A stretch of 64,000 nucleotides of DNA from Rhodotorula mucilaginosa (GCA_034406715.1 CP137871.1:620001-684000), one strand, 5' to 3'. Positions 1-14,396 are shown, counted from the first letter of the stretch. Notes: generated by a model not told the origin, from the sequence alone. Translations and numbers: made by a program.

Positions 1-31
1 ACAAGTCGTACTTCAGCTTGTGCCTGTCCCC

Positions 32-796
32 ATGTCACCCCGACTTCGGACGCCGTTCCGGCCATGGCTCGCGCGGTTCTCTTCGACAGCGCGAGTCGCT
101 GAACTGCCGTCGCCACTGCAGCGCGAGCTGTTCCGGCGAGTCGCTCAGCCGGTCGCCGTTATTACGGCCCACATTCCCGACCCGTCAACCGCTCTTCCGG
201 GCACAGCAGCTGCGCCAGAGGCTCGAGAGGATGGCCGAATGCAAGACAACCACGGCGCGACGCTCTCTTCCTTGACGAGCATCTCGCTGTCGCCGCCTCT
301 CGTCTCGTTCTCGCTCCGGTTACCGTCTCGACTCGCATCCTTTCTCTCCAGGCGGGAGGGCGCAGCACCGCCCGAGTTCCGAGTGCATCTACTTTCGACA
401 GAGCAGGAATCCATAGCGCGCGCATTTGCGCGTCAAGCACCGTTGCCCGCACCGGCTCAACCGTCCCCTCCGCCGCCAACCTCGGTCTCAGCAGGCAACG
501 ATTCGCACGGCGCGCCGCCTGTGTTGCCAGTATTCGACTCGTCGCTGTTCGAGCAACTCGAGGCGGCAAGTCTCGGCTCGATGCGATGTCGGGTCGTGCA
601 GCAGATCCCTCTCGCAGGACTCGACGGCCATTCGACACAGGCGGTGACGCGGGACCAGCCGCGGTCAGAGCTGTTCATCGCGCGGGTCGACGACGTACAA
701 CTTGGCATGGATGGAGAGGGCGCAGCTTCGCTCCTGTATTGGGACCAGCGTTACGCAGGCGTGGCGCCGCTCCTCGAGTCTGCCGGACGGGAATAG
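32..796 (+). CDS. Flavin reductase-like FMN-binding protein, probably mitochondrial
   Basis: A single open exon of 254 codons begins at the ATG at position 32; an in-frame GTG at 20 lies upstream. The body reads as a flavin reductase-like split barrel (PF01613 type): a VAVITAHIPD strand near residue 43, then DNHGATLSSLTSISLSPPLV with the G-x-T-x-S-S pattern of FMN-phosphate binding, and LFIARVDDVQLG followed by LLYWDQRYA near the C terminus, where the family places its last strands. A proline/serine-rich insertion of about 35 residues sits in the middle. The N terminus is rich in Arg, Ser and Ala without acidic residues, which suggests a mitochondrial presequence. It probably binds FMN and reduces flavin with NAD(P)H, but the physiological partner cannot be told. 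It converges on the DNA polymerase gene. Family membership is fairly firm; function is inferred. Confidence 0.72.
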   Translation: MSPRLRTPFRPWLARFSSTARVAELPSPLQRELFRRVAQPVAVITAHIPDPSTALPGTAAAPEAREDGRMQDNHGATLSSLTSISLSPPLVSFSLRLPSRLASFLSRREGAAPPEFRVHLLSTEQESIARAFARQAPLPAPAQPSPPPPTSVSAGNDSHGAPPVLPVFDSSLFEQLEAASLGSMRCRVVQQIPLAGLDGHSTQAVTRDQPRSELFIARVDDVQLGMDGEGAASLLYWDQRYAGVAPLLESAGRE

Positions 797-1170
797 GTGC
801 GCATCCTTTCGCCTCGTTCGCATAAGTCTGCTCTGACGCGAAGCTTTACCGTGTGCAGATCTTGACAGGAGAGTCCGTCAATTCGCTCACGAGCAGAAGG
901 AGCGCACCGTACGGAGGTTCAATCTCGCACCGTCCTTGCGCCGGAATCACCAAAACGCCGCGCGCCAAGCCGTCGTGAATATGGCTAGACCTAACGGAGA
1001 TCAGCTTCGCACCCTTTAAGTTGCACCCACACCTCCGCAAGGATCGCCGAGCAAAATTTGTAGCAATTAGCAACAACATGTCAACATCTCTAGCTATTCG
1101 CATATTCTTATCTTCTGTGGTCTAGGGATCCGCATTTCGGAACTCTGGAGCTGCGCCAGTATCTGCTGCG
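797..1170. other. Convergent intergenic region
   Basis: This lies between the 3' ends of the flavin reductase-like gene and the family X polymerase gene. I see no coding signal or RNA gene; it probably holds both 3' UTRs. Confidence 0.6.
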
Positions 1171-2879
1171 TCAGTCTGAGATCGAGAGGAGACAGTCCGA
1201 GAGCGACTCACGTATGTACTTTAGCTTGAGAGCGCGGAAAACGTCTTGTTCGGTCATGGTGGGCACGACCTCATTCGTGCCTCGAACGCGGAGTCCGCCC
1301 GAGTCGAACTTGTAGCCGCTGCGATCGTGGACATCAGCTACATGCATACACGGGCGAGGCCGTGGCAGGATCGATTCCCGGGGAAAGCCTTCGTACGTAC
1401 AGTTTCTCGGCGTGCTTGCGCAGATCTCGCTCAAACTGCGTCGAACCACTCCAACCAAGAACCGCCGCCCCGAAGCTAGGCCAGCGAGCAAAGATGAGGT
1501 CGACCCGCCGGTAGATGTCTCGTTTGCGGGTGGTGCCGTTCGCGGGATGGCGGAAGACGACCAACGCCTTGTCGAGCGAGTCGAATGAGCTCGCCTTCTT
1601 GTTCTCCGTGATTGTGCGGAGTGTCGCAGGTTCGCTGAAAGAGAGGATCCCGTCCGGCGGGATCAAGCCTGCGAGGGGGGAAATCGTGAGCCAGAGTGCG
1701 GCCACGCGCCTCTCGACCTCGCGGGCGAACGCACCTTTGGCTTGCAGGCGGTGACAAAGTCGACGCAACATCTTCCGTTCCTTGCCGTCCTGGTGCGGAC
1801 TGTCGCGTCAGGAGGTCAGTCATCGCTCTGAACCGCATGAAGGAGCTGATTGCGCTCACTAGGTAATCAACAAGTCCACGTCGTTGGACTGCAACTTCCC
1901 CCGGCGGTACCTGACAGTTTGGGAGGGAGTCCTTAGCGCGCCAATCATCGCGGCTGAACCGTGGAAAGAGAGTCCTACCCGCCGGCGATACAAATGTGCG
2001 CACCGCGTTCGATACGGTCGATTTGCAGTTGGACGAAAGCAGCGATGCTCTCGACGTCTGCCCGAGGAATACTGTGGCGGCAGATGCTTAGTAGGCGCCG
2101 TCGCGATTCCGATATGACTGCCGACGTACGGAAGCTGTATGTCGTCGTGATACTTGAACTCGGTCTCCCATTTGCCACTTTTGCGCATGTCTTCCGCCGA
2201 GCGATAGCCGAGAGCGTACAGCTCCTTTGCGGTATGATGACCGATACCGTGCACAGTCATAAGCGATTTCAGGGCTTGGTATCGCTCGTTGTGCTGAAGG
2301 TCATCTGCGTGCGTGAGAGGATCAGCGCGAGATCTCACAAGCAGCTATCGCCCGCAGGGCGTACCTGCTTCCTTGATCCGACCGGTCTGCAGGAACTCGT
2401 CCACCTTAAGAGCGAGTTTCTCACCGACCTGTGGACCATTGCCAACGCCATGTGAGCAACGGCAGCTCGCCGCCAAGGGTGTGAAGGTTGCGGAAAAAGT
2501 ACCTTGTGCAGAGCGCGCGCCTCTTCTCCGGATCGCAATTTGTAAGGACAAGCAATGATTGCGGATATTGCGGTAGAGTAGGAGATCCCTTCCGGACTAC
2601 TCGCTGGGAGGGTCGTGCGCACGATCAGCAGTGACGGCTTCTGGCGGATCGCCGGCTGAGAGCCTGAAGCCGGAACGTACAGCCATATTCTGCAAATCGC
2701 CATTCGCGCAGCGGTCTAAGTGCGTCTACGAGGTCTTGATTCGCGCACGGTCGTCGTGAATAGCGCATGCAAGCCAGCGGGGGCACAGCAGGTCGGTTGG
2801 AGTGAAGCGAGTCGGAGTCGTCTTCCAGCGGAGAAGCGCCATGCGAAGATCTCGCTCTCGGTGCGAGCTGGTCAGCCAT
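1171..2879 (-). CDS. Family X DNA polymerase (Pol beta/lambda/mu type), multi-exon
   Basis: Exons in several minus-strand frames together give a Pol X core. In order: an 8-kDa-like start (CANQDLVDALRPLREW), STAISAIIACPYKLRSGEEA, a helix-hairpin-helix region (GVGNGPQVGEKLALKVDEFL), a second HhH (TVHGIGHHTAKELYALGY), the palm with GAHICIAGG spliced to YRRGKLQSNDVDLLIT (two catalytic aspartates in NDVD), and the thumb with RRVDLIFARWPSFGAAVLGW and GSTQFERDLRKHA. The end, VVPTMTEQDVFRALKLKYI, is the usual Pol X C terminus. The role would be gap filling in base excision repair or end joining in the nucleus. No BRCT domain is visible upstream: the first exon can begin at 2879, just beyond the histone repeat. 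Exon borders were not fully solved, so an extra 5' exon is possible. It lies downstream of H4 copy 1 on the same strand. Confidence 0.85.
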
Positions 2880-3279
2880 CGAGTACGAGCATGGATGTGC
2901 TTGTGAAGAGCGGGAGAAGGAGCGATGACAGAGCAGCGACTGTCAAAGTGGAGCGCTGACGTCGACGCTCGCAGCGCAGCGAGTCTTCGAGTCGCGAGAG
3001 GTGCGACTGCATGGACGTGCATTCTTCCCTTCCTGTTTGCAACCGTCTGCAGCATTGCGCGGGTGGAATGCTCGGTCAAGGTAGGACCGAGGGAACGGGG
3101 AAAAGAGCTGCTCGCCGTGGCCATGGCTCTCTCGAGAACAAGTGAGGGACTCGGGGAGAAAAAACGCTGATTTGCAAGCGACGGGAGTAAAAAATGACAA
3201 CAAGGGACGCGCGAGGGTAGAGAGAGAAAGACGAAGAAGAGAAGCGAGGAGAGGCCACTTTTTTTTGTGACGAAAATTT

Positions 3280-4720
<1,441 letters not shown>

Positions 4721-5357
4721 TTTTCTTTCGCCTTTCCCGCCTTCTCCTTTCGTCTTTCGTCTTTCTCCCCATTGTTGTCGCCTTTATATACAGCCGGCTC
4801 TCTCAAGGCACTTCTCCGCGCGCCCCCGCCCGCCGTCGCAGCACTTCCTTCTTTTGCAATGTTGCCGTGCGCTCTCCCGTGGTCTCGTCCGCGCTCTGGC
4901 AGTCTCTCGTCCGAAGTCGTCGACCACAGAAAGCATAAGAGAGAGAGGGAAGTCACGCATGGCACTCCGGCCCGCATGACCGGGAAGAGGAAGCCGCGCG
5001 ACGAGATCGTCCGGGACAAGAGAGCACGCTCTTGCCGCGCTGGCTTCCATGAGAGCTCGCTGAGTCAGTGCGACGAGGTCACTGCGAGCGTCGTGCGCGG
5101 TCATCTCGACGCTCGTAAGGGGGGATGATCGTGAGAGTCGCAAGGCATCGAGCAGGATGTGCTTCATCGGGGGAGGAGCAAGTCTTTGCAGTGCAGGCGT
5201 GAGTACAACAAACACAACGAACCTCGGGGAAGGGAAACGACAAAGGGGCGACAAGCCATGCCGTGGTTCATGATAGACGGAACGTGTCCGCTAATGCGGC
5301 AGGTGTCGCGTGGCAAGACGGCCGGCGATCAGAAGCCTGTGACGAAAAGAGAGACGG
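4721..5357. other. H3 3' flank and convergent spacer
   Basis: The first 330 bp belong to the inverted duplication and recur beyond the other H3 gene. The rest lies between convergent 3' ends. I see no gene or RNA in it. Confidence 0.5.
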
Positions 5358-6037
5358 TCAGCTTGCGAGGCACTGCCGGTCGAGTAGAGGCCGGCGCTCA
5401 CAGCAGGTACAGTCAAATGGACAGAGAGGTGTATCTGTGGGAGAGAACCAGCAGCGTCAGTATGTGAGGGGTCGTACAAGAGAGTAAGGAGTCGGAAAAC
5501 TGACCGCCGCCGAGACCAATCTTGAGCTCCGAGGTGCTATAGATGGGCAGCCCATCTTCCGTCTTTTGACCTGTGAGGCGCAATCGCTGCCGGCGTCAGC
5601 TTTGTCGACATTTGAGCGCAAGGTGAGAACTCACGCAGTCCTCGACTATCTCGGAACCGTTCTTCCTCCTCAAAGGCCTTCTTCTCCTCCTCGGTGGCGT
5701 CCTCCTTGAGCGTCTTTTGTTCTAACGGCGCCGGCTTGTATCCCTCGATGGCCTTGCTCGTGTCGACGACGGTTTCCGGAACACGCTTGGACGGGGCTGG
5801 CGCCTTCTCTTCAGCCGTTGCAGACGCCGCCGGTGACTTGTCGGCTTTCTTGACCTTCTTGGCTGGCGGTTTGGATGTGCTGGTCGTGCCGAGCGTAGCC
5901 GCGCCGCTCGCGAGGGTCGTCGAAGTCGCCTTTGGTTTTTTGGCAAAGATGTCGTCGATCTCTGATGCGGCGGCAGGGCGCTTCTTGGTGGTCGAGGCGG
6001 CGGACGCATCGGCTGACTGAGACTTGGCCTTGGCCAT
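5358..6037 (-). CDS. DUF1764-domain protein
   Basis: Exons 6037-5635, 5570-5505 and 5434-5358 give 181 residues. The N-terminal half is lysine- and alanine-rich and low in complexity, and contains SEIDDIFAKKPK near residue 20, the signature start of the DUF1764 family (PF08576). After an acidic stretch come FRDSRGLRQ, KTEDGLPIYSTSELKIGLGG and the cysteine motif CPFDCTCCE, in the family's order. The last exon is out of frame with its neighbour in genomic DNA, and correct splicing (GTCAGT donor) is needed to reach the cysteine motif. The molecular role is unknown; the basic N terminus suggests a nuclear or nucleolar protein. It converges with H3 copy 1. Confidence 0.82.
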
Positions 6038-6266
6038 CTCTGGTGTTCTCTCGAAGCGGACGGGTGCAGTGAGGGCAAGAGGCAAGTCGAGAGTCTGGGC
6101 CGAGTGGGGAGAGAGCTGAGAGCTGAAAGCGAAAACCGTCTCCGCGTACACAGTTGCTAACACAGTCGAGAGAAAGCAAAGTATGGCTATATAGTACGCT
6201 ACTTGTGGAAAGGAGCAGGATTTGCGAGGACGGCGTCGACTGAAATTGCCCGCACAGGGTCTCATT

Positions 6267-7127
6267 TCAAGCTATGGGCGAAAACAAGCGTACCCGCAAG
6301 GTCCTCTGAACTGCTGGAGAGCAAGTCAATGACGACCCCACTTCGGTGAAGCTACTGTACCTCAAGCGATTGTTCGGCGAATCCGAATCGCCTCTTTTCC
6401 TCTGCCTTTCCGCCTCTTCAAGCTCGTAACATCCTCCTCGGGCCTCGGCTGATCGCAAGCGGCTAGTGGGAGCGGGTCGGAGCCTCCGGAGCACCTATAG
6501 GAGTGACTGTGGCTATGAGCAGGGCGTTTTGCGCGGCTAGTCGGCTGGGCTGACGTACCGGCGAGACGCACGGCATCGAGGAGGGCGCCGTCCCAGTTGG
6601 TGGCGAGGAGCTTGGCGCGGTCGCGAACTTCCTCGTACCACCAATCGTTTTGCGGTGCCTGCTCGAGAATGCTTATGATCTTGTAAATCTCGGCCTTGGC
6701 TTCGTCGTGGCGGCCTAGCCTCCAAAGCGCGAGTGCACGGGCGCAGCGGTGTTGGCCTTCCACCCAGCCGAAGTTGTATACCGGATCGCGTTCGCCGCTT
6801 TTAGGTTCGAGCTTGTCGGCAATCTCGGCGGCCACGTTCACAACGACTTTCCGGTCCGTCGAGTTTGCTCTTGCGAGCTTCTGAGCGATGTGGCTGAGGA
6901 CCACCGCGATGACGGGATCCTGCGTAGATCAATTTTGGGTTTGAGCAGTGCCCGCCACCTCGCTTGCAAATGTAAGTAGAACTCACCGCCTTGCTGTAGT
7001 CGGGCGCTGGGAGAGGCCCCGTCGCACAGCGCGGGACAAACGGGGCAAAGCTGCGTTCATATCGGACAACGATCAACAACGTGACAGGTAACGCGTGGGC
7101 CCGTCTAGCCTACCTGCGCTCAGACAT
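6267..7127 (-). CDS. Unrecognised helical protein
   Basis: A plausible model starts with ATG at 7127 and joins 7127-7114, 7050-6987, 6919 onward to about 6557, and a last exon ending at 6267. It opens MSERSFAPFVPRCATGPLPA. A helical core follows, with ALALWRLGRHDEAKAEIYKI and a Trp-rich APQNDWWYEEVRD, reminiscent of one or two TPR-like helical hairpins. The tail is charged (ELEEAERQRKRGD). The second and third introns are inferred from frame; the last acceptor is the weakest point. I do not recognise the family and assign no function. Confidence 0.5.
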
Positions 7128-7504
7128 CTGAAGGGGCTGGTACAGGCACACGACGCGCACGCGAGTCCTCGCTCTTGGGACGAGAGTGAGGAAGTGGGAG
7201 GAAAGGAGAACGCCGCGCTGCCTCGCCGAGGACTTCCCGCGCGGGTGAGGCCTGAGCGAGTCGCCCTCCCTCCCCTTTTTTCGGGCAATGGAGCCAGATC
7301 AGCCTCACAAGACAACTGAGTGTAATGCGGGTCACAAGCAGGGGTACCAGACGGGCTTGTGGAGGAACCGACTCGCTGAGATTCGGCTGGATTGTTTATT
7401 GGGATTCTACTCCCTCGTGCTGACCTTGTTATCCCGCGGCTGCAACGGCTCCCTCGCCTCGCTCCGTTGCATCCACTCGTCCTGTACCTCGACCATCACC
7501 TCTC
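7128..7504. other. Spacer between unrecognised gene and Tra1 relic
   Basis: I see no coding signal here. It probably holds the promoter of the minus-strand gene ending at 7127. Confidence 0.4.
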
Positions 7505-8555
7505 CCAGGTGACGAACGCGAGTAAGATCCGCTGGAGGACCTTGAGCGCTTCGGTCGGGTCCTTGCTCGCGATCGGGTCGATCAGGTCGAGGAAGAGCAC
7601 GTCTTGCGATTGCAAAAGCGAGAGCTGGGTCGTGTACGTCGGCGTAGTAGGTGTGTACGAACCCGAGACAGCTGCGAAAGCGTCGGCTCGGCGCGGCAGT
7701 GAGGACCGAGCGCGAGCATCGAGAACGCGAGCGATGGCAGACTCTCATGAGGGCGTGTTTGTTGAGAACGGTCTCGATTCCCGAGAAGAAGGCCGTGCGG
7801 AGATCGGACTGCAGGAGGTGGCGAGTCGCGATGATCAAGTCGCGGTTCATCGCAACGGCTTTGGAGGGGGCAGTCCTTCAATAATTAGGCGAACGGGGGT
7901 CACGGATCGGACGTTCAGGTTGGAGGCTCGGTGGATGTAGGCAAGTAAGGACATCGTCTGCTCACAAGGACAAAAGGAGTTAGTTGGTTGAAACCGGGAT
8001 CCACAAGAAGAAGAACAGCCAAAGACGACAGAACTCACCCTCGTCTGAGCCACGACCATCATCTCCTGGAACGAGCCACGCTGCTCCTCTCGGATCTCGC
8101 GGCAGATGCCAAACCGCGACCTGCCCCGTTCCATCGACTCGCATCTCCCGCGTTGCGGTTCCGCCCGCATCTGGATACGGTCGGACACGAGCGGGACAAC
8201 GATCGTGATCGCCTTGTCGACCGACGGGGGGTACGTCTGAGAGATAGAGACCATCGAGGCGGGACAATCTTGCAAGCACTTGAACGAGCGCATTGTCGGC
8301 GGACAAACGACGGGTTGGGCGGGTCCGCTACCGGCGTCGCTATCGTCGTAACCGATCAAGGGGGAGCCGACGAACTCGGACTCTGTACGTCTCCGCCGAA
8401 TCCTCCGGGCGCGGCTCCCGAGCCTGAGACGGACGGCGCGGTCCCAAGTCTCTGGAAGGTTTCCTCGATGACGCGGCCCATGTTCTTGAACAGCTCGGCG
8501 ACGATTCCGAGGAACTCGTCGAGGCTCTGCCCAATCCTGACGACGGTCGGGTCTG
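7505..8555 (-). pseudogene. Decayed fragment of Tra1/TRRAP (N-terminal HEAT region)
   Basis: Minus-strand translations in changing frames follow the N-terminal part of Tra1, the PIKK-like scaffold of SAGA and NuA4. In order: FKNMGRVIEETF, MRSFKCLQDCPASMVSISQT, TMSLLAYIHRASNLNV, RDLIIATRHLLQSDLRTAFF, then after a frame change HESLPSLAFSMLAL and AEPTLSQLSRV, then VHTYYADVHDPAL, then after another change FLDLIDPIASKDPTEALKVL and LQRILLAFV. The frame breaks fall inside conserved blocks and no intron can repair them. A normal intron (GTGAGT...GAGCAG) is still present before TMSLLAYI, so this is a DNA-level copy, not a retrocopy. Intact Tra1 is about 3,600 residues; only some 350 are represented. 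It cannot encode a working protein. Confidence 0.75.
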
Positions 8556-9129
8556 TCGTCGACGTCGCTCCGGCGGCGTCTGGGCCTGTGGCGGCTGGCA
8601 CAGCTGGGGAAGGAGACGGTGGTCGGTAGCACGGGAGCAAGACGTCGTTCAGCTTGCCGAGGTGGAGGAGTAGCGTCGCGCAGCTTGGTCGCGACGTCTG
8701 TGGCGTGGCAGCATACGAGAGCGTAGTCGTTGCAACGAGAGGAATGTGGTGCCAACAGCTAGTGAACGGGGTCCGACCGAGTCTCTGCTTCTCCCTCAGA
8801 CACGGCTCCAAGCGTCTGCAGGGTGGACTGGCGCACGGTCCAGCTCACTCTCGGCTGGTCGCAAGCGAGGCAGCGCTCTCACTCGCGGCTCTCGCTCCCG
8901 TCGAGGCGGTCGCATCCGTTCGCCAACTTAGCGCCGTCGAGTAAGCAGCCTCTCGTCCACGCACAGGTGTAGTCTGCAGGGTCACTGATGGACTGGCTGT
9001 ATGCTCATCTTCAGCCCACCTCGGAACAGTCTCGCCCCGAACCGCATACCACGCTCGTTCCCCCGTCTCTCGCTCGCTGCGTCATCCTCGCCGTCTGGTC
9101 CTTCGTGCGATCGAGCAAGACGAGGCAAG
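8556..9129. other. Spacer upstream of the CCCH/Smr gene, possibly more Tra1 debris
   Basis: The minus strand shows a weak LLLHLGKLNDVLL near 8660 that could extend the Tra1 relic. The right part should contain the promoter of the gene starting at 9130. Confidence 0.35.
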
Positions 9130-12100
9130 ATGCCTGCCGAGACTGCGGAATCCTATCCGCACACGAGGGCGCTCCTGCACTACCTCTTTACCGTCTACGG
9201 TCGAGGAAAGTCGGGCAGCAGTCCTCCTCAACCCCTCCCGCCCAACAGCTCGATGGCCCTCCTCGAGATCAGCGTCCGCAAACTCGCCCTCGCCCAGCAC
9301 AGAGCGGCTTCGGCGGCGTCCTCGTCTGCGCCGAGCGACACGAGCGCGACGACCGACGATGAAGACGACGTCGAAAAGAGCACGTTGGGCAAATCCGCTC
9401 ACGACGAGCTCCCGGACGAGGACAAGTCAGTGCACTCTCAGCTGCACCCCAAGGCCTTCGCTGTACTGATATCGCTCGCTCCACAGGATCAAGCTCGTCA
9501 TCAACAAGCTCGAGGACCCGAGCATCGACGAGGACGACATGCCCGACGCCATCAAGGAGACTCTAACCGACCTCCTCATCATTCCGCCCGGGGTAAGGAG
9601 CCAGCGAGTTCTTACAAGGTTGAGTACGATCAGACAGCTGATGTCGGATGCTCGTGCCTACAGGAACCGGTCGACTTGGACCCGCTCATTCTGGCCCTGT
9701 TGCATCGCCACCGCGAGGACTTGCATCCTTCGGGTAACCCCGTTCCGCCCCTCCCGAACCACGGGTCAGTCACTCCCGGCTCTCGTCCATCCCTGTCGCG
9801 CTCGTCGTCTGTCCGCGGCTCGACCATGCTCGGACCGGGCGGGACTCGGACCGCGAGTTCTCGCTCGCCGTCGCGCTCGCCCTGGTCATCCCCAAAGCCG
9901 CTCGCCCGCACCCTCAACCCGAACAGCTCCGCCTTCAAGTTCTCTGTCAGCGCGAGCGAGTTCCAGCCTGGCGGCTCCAGCAGTGGTCGCGCATCACCCT
10001 CCGTCCCCGGCACGCCTGGGCGCACGCGCAGCCCGATGCCGATCTCGGCCCAGCAGGCGCAGCAGAACTGGGCTCTGAACCACTCGCCGCTGAGCACACC
10101 TCGCCATTCGGTCGCTGGATCTGTCGCCGGTACGGCTTCTGCCGCGTCCTCGCCCGGTTACTTCCCGCGCCAGCTCGATTCGGCCGCCGCCAGCCAGACC
10201 GCCAAAATACCGCGTATGCCCTGGGCGGACCTCGCAGACTCGAACGATCACACTCGGGACGAGGAGAACGGCTCGGCAGTCGCCCATGCCCGCCTCGACG
10301 ATGCCGGCCTCCCTGCTGAAACTATCGCCGCCTTTGGTGGCGGGACCGCCAGCCCGCTCTACTCGCCTGCGATCCCGACCGACGCCACTTATGCCCACCC
10401 GCAAATGATGCCGGCGGTCGACATCGGTCAAGACGGTCAGCAGTGGGCCGAGTACCCCGGCGGTCCCGAAGCGGCGGGTTACTACTACCCGCAACCAGTC
10501 TACCAGCCGGCGCCGCCCGGATTCGCTCCCCCCGCCGAGTACGGCGCCTATCATGGCGGACCGATGTACGATCCGGCGATGTATGCCGGAGTTGAGGCTT
10601 ACCCGTCCGATGGGTTCGATCCTCGCGCCGCCGGTCCCGGACCTGCGTTCATCACGCTGCCCGGACCAGCTCCCGGCGAGATGCCGTCGATCGACTTTGC
10701 CAACCAACTCGAAGGCTCGTCCGGTTTGGGCAGCATCGGCGCGTACGCGATGACTCCCTTCGACCACCTCCATTCGATCTTTGGCGACTCGAACATTTCC
10801 GCCGAGGTGCTCGAAGAGGCGCTGAGCCGATCCGGCTTCGACGTCGACCAGGCGATCGAGTATGTTATCGACACTCAACTCGGCAACGTCCCGCCTCAGG
10901 CAGCCCTCCCTCCCGATGTTCCGCCCGGCATGGTGCCGATGCCCCAGTCGCGCGGCTTTGGCGCATCCGGTTCGCGACCCCTCATCATCTCGCACGACTC
11001 TTTCGATGGCTTTGGCCGCGGCAACGGAGGGAGGGGTGCTCAGCAGTGGGGGGACGGTCGTTCGGGCACCCCGACAGGCGACTCGCGAGGCGTCGGCGGG
11101 CGGGTCTGCCGCTTTTACCTGGCAGGCAACTGCCTTCGCAGCGACTGCAAGTTCTCGCATGACGTTTCAAAGGCGGTCTGCAAGTAAGTCTCGTGCGCGT
11201 GCTGGTGGTCCGGGCGGAGAACTTCCGCTGACAAGGAATCGCCGCGCAGGTTCTGGCTTCGCGGACACTGCCTCAAGGGCGACGGCCGCTGCGACTTCTT
11301 GCATACCATCCCTCCTGTGGGTTCCTCTTTTCGCTCCGACGAGGCGGTAAGAACTAGCGTCCTGAGCAGCTTTGTTCACCAGGTCCTCCGAGCGGATTAC
11401 GAGGCGCGAACGAGAATGCGCCAGGAAGCGATGTACAGCGCGCCCGCCGAGCCTATTCCGGACGAGGGTCCCGAGCTCGACTTCCCAACTCTCGGCGACG
11501 CACCGAGATCGCGGCGTCCTCTCGGTGGCCGCGGAACTGTGCAACTGGACCCGAACCGGACTCGCTTCGCCGGCGCTGTCAAGTACGGCCAGAAAGTGCA
11601 AACTCCGCTTCCTGTCCGGAGCGAAGCTGCGGAAGCCAAGTCGAAGGAGACGGCTGCGACGCCGCGCCGCTCGGCGAGGATCAACTTGCGGCCTCCTGCA
11701 CTACTGCCGACGCTGCCGACCGGCCAATCCCTCGCCGCACTCTACATTCGCTACCGCCAAAACTTCCTCGAGCTTGGAGCCAACCGCAACAAGTGCCTCG
11801 CCAAGGCCGCGGAATGCTTCAAGCGCGGCGACGGCGCTGGCGCCCGCAAGTGGAGTCGCGAGGCGCAAGATTGGAGTCGTCAAGTCGCCATCGAAGGACG
11901 AGACTCGGCGCTCAAGATTGTCGAAGAGCGCAAGCGGATCTTGAAGGAGGCGATCGATGCGAACGAAGGCCGCGGCGGTTCAGTCGACGACGTACCTGAC
12001 CGGAAAGTTCGCGGTCAGGAGCGAGGCGGTGGCATCTGCCTCGGCGTCGTCAGCAAAGCAGTCGTCTCGGACGGTCGACCGGTGACGGAGGAGGAGCGGA

Positions 12101-12369
12101 CCGAAGTTGCCCTCGACCTGCACGCCCTCCATACCGATGAGGCGATCGGCTTCATGGGCGATTTCTTGCTCAAGCTCGAGGCGCAAAAGTTCCAGGGGCT
12201 CGCCTTTATCGTCATCGGACAGCAGAAGCACAGCGGGTCTTCAGCGCCGGACAAGGGCGAAGCAGCCGGTCGCCTCCGCCTCGAACGCGCCACGACGCAG
12301 TTCTTGAGCGACCAAGGCTGGGCGTGGCGGAACTTTGACGGCATTCTCGCGGTCGACTGTCTGCGATGA
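9130..12369 (+). CDS. CCCH zinc-finger, CUE-like and Smr-domain protein
   Basis: Exons are 9130-9425, 9487-9592, 9664-11183 and 11250 to the stop at 12369, with a possible extra short intron near 11319-11384. A long Ser/Pro/Gly-rich region is followed by a CUE/UBA-like helix pair (LHSIFGDSNISAEVLEEAL). Then come two CCCH fingers (CRFYLAGNCLRSDCKFSH, and CKFWLRGHCLKGDGRCDFLH across an intron), a DUF1771-like helix (KAAECFKRGDGAGARKWSRE) and an Smr domain (LDLHALHTDEAIGFM, ending near AWRNFDGILAVDCLR). Smr domains can act as RNA or DNA endonucleases, and fungal proteins with CUE plus Smr (yeast Cue2) cut mRNA at stalled ribosomes. A role in RNA quality control is therefore plausible but inferred. 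Confidence 0.88.
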
Positions 12370-12953
12370 AAGATAGAGTAGTGCAAACAACAAAGTGGTA
12401 GTATCGCTGCAAAAGAACAGCGTTTCCGTGTCACGCTGGTCTGCACGCTTGGTTGTGGTGGCGAATCTTTCGGAAGCTCGATTGCTCAGCGCGCGGTCTG
12501 CAGTACACTCTCTTTCTCTGCTTCTGTAGGTGCCCACGAGTGCAAAGTGTGAAGCAGAAGCAGCCACGAGTGCAAAGTGTGAAGCAGAAGCAGCGGGGAT
12601 GAGACCTGGAGAGAGCGCACTGAGAAGCCAGCACGACGAGAGCGCACCCTCCCGGACGATCTCGTCGCACGGCTTCCTCTTCCTGGTCATTCAGCCATGC
12701 GGGCCGGAGTGCTATGCGTGACTTCCCTATCTCTCTGATGCTTTCTGTGATAGACGAGTTCGGACGAGAGACTGCCAGAGCGCGGACGAGACCGAGGGAG
12801 AGCGCACGGCAACATTGCAAAAGAAAGAAGTGCTGCGACGGCGGGCGGGGGCGCGCGAAGAAGAGGCCTTGAGAGAGCCGGCTGTATATAAAGGCGACAA
12901 CAATGGGGAGAAAGACGAAAGACGAAAACGAAGGCGGGAAAGGCGAAAGAAAA
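12370..12953. other. Convergent spacer with left edge of the second histone repeat
   Basis: It lies between the Smr gene and the H3 copy 2 stop. It carries a perfect 30-bp tandem duplication (12535-12594) and, from about 12624, the duplicated H3 3' flank. I see no gene. Confidence 0.5.
12535..12594. repeat. Perfect 30-bp tandem duplication
   Basis: Two identical 30-bp units, each starting CACGAGTGCAAAGTGTGAAG, sit at 12535-12564 and 12565-12594. They lie about 30 bp outside the estimated edge of the inverted histone repeat. Confidence 0.95.

Positions 12954-14396
<1,443 letters not shown>

Noticed and set aside
4780-4800. TATA-like TTTATATA downstream of H3 as a promoter
   Set aside because: It lies in the H3 3' flank in both histone arms with no gene starting after it; more likely part of the 3' processing region.
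9994-11160. A 388-codon minus-strand open frame
   Set aside because: Antisense of the low-complexity part of the CCCH/Smr gene; no conserved motif.
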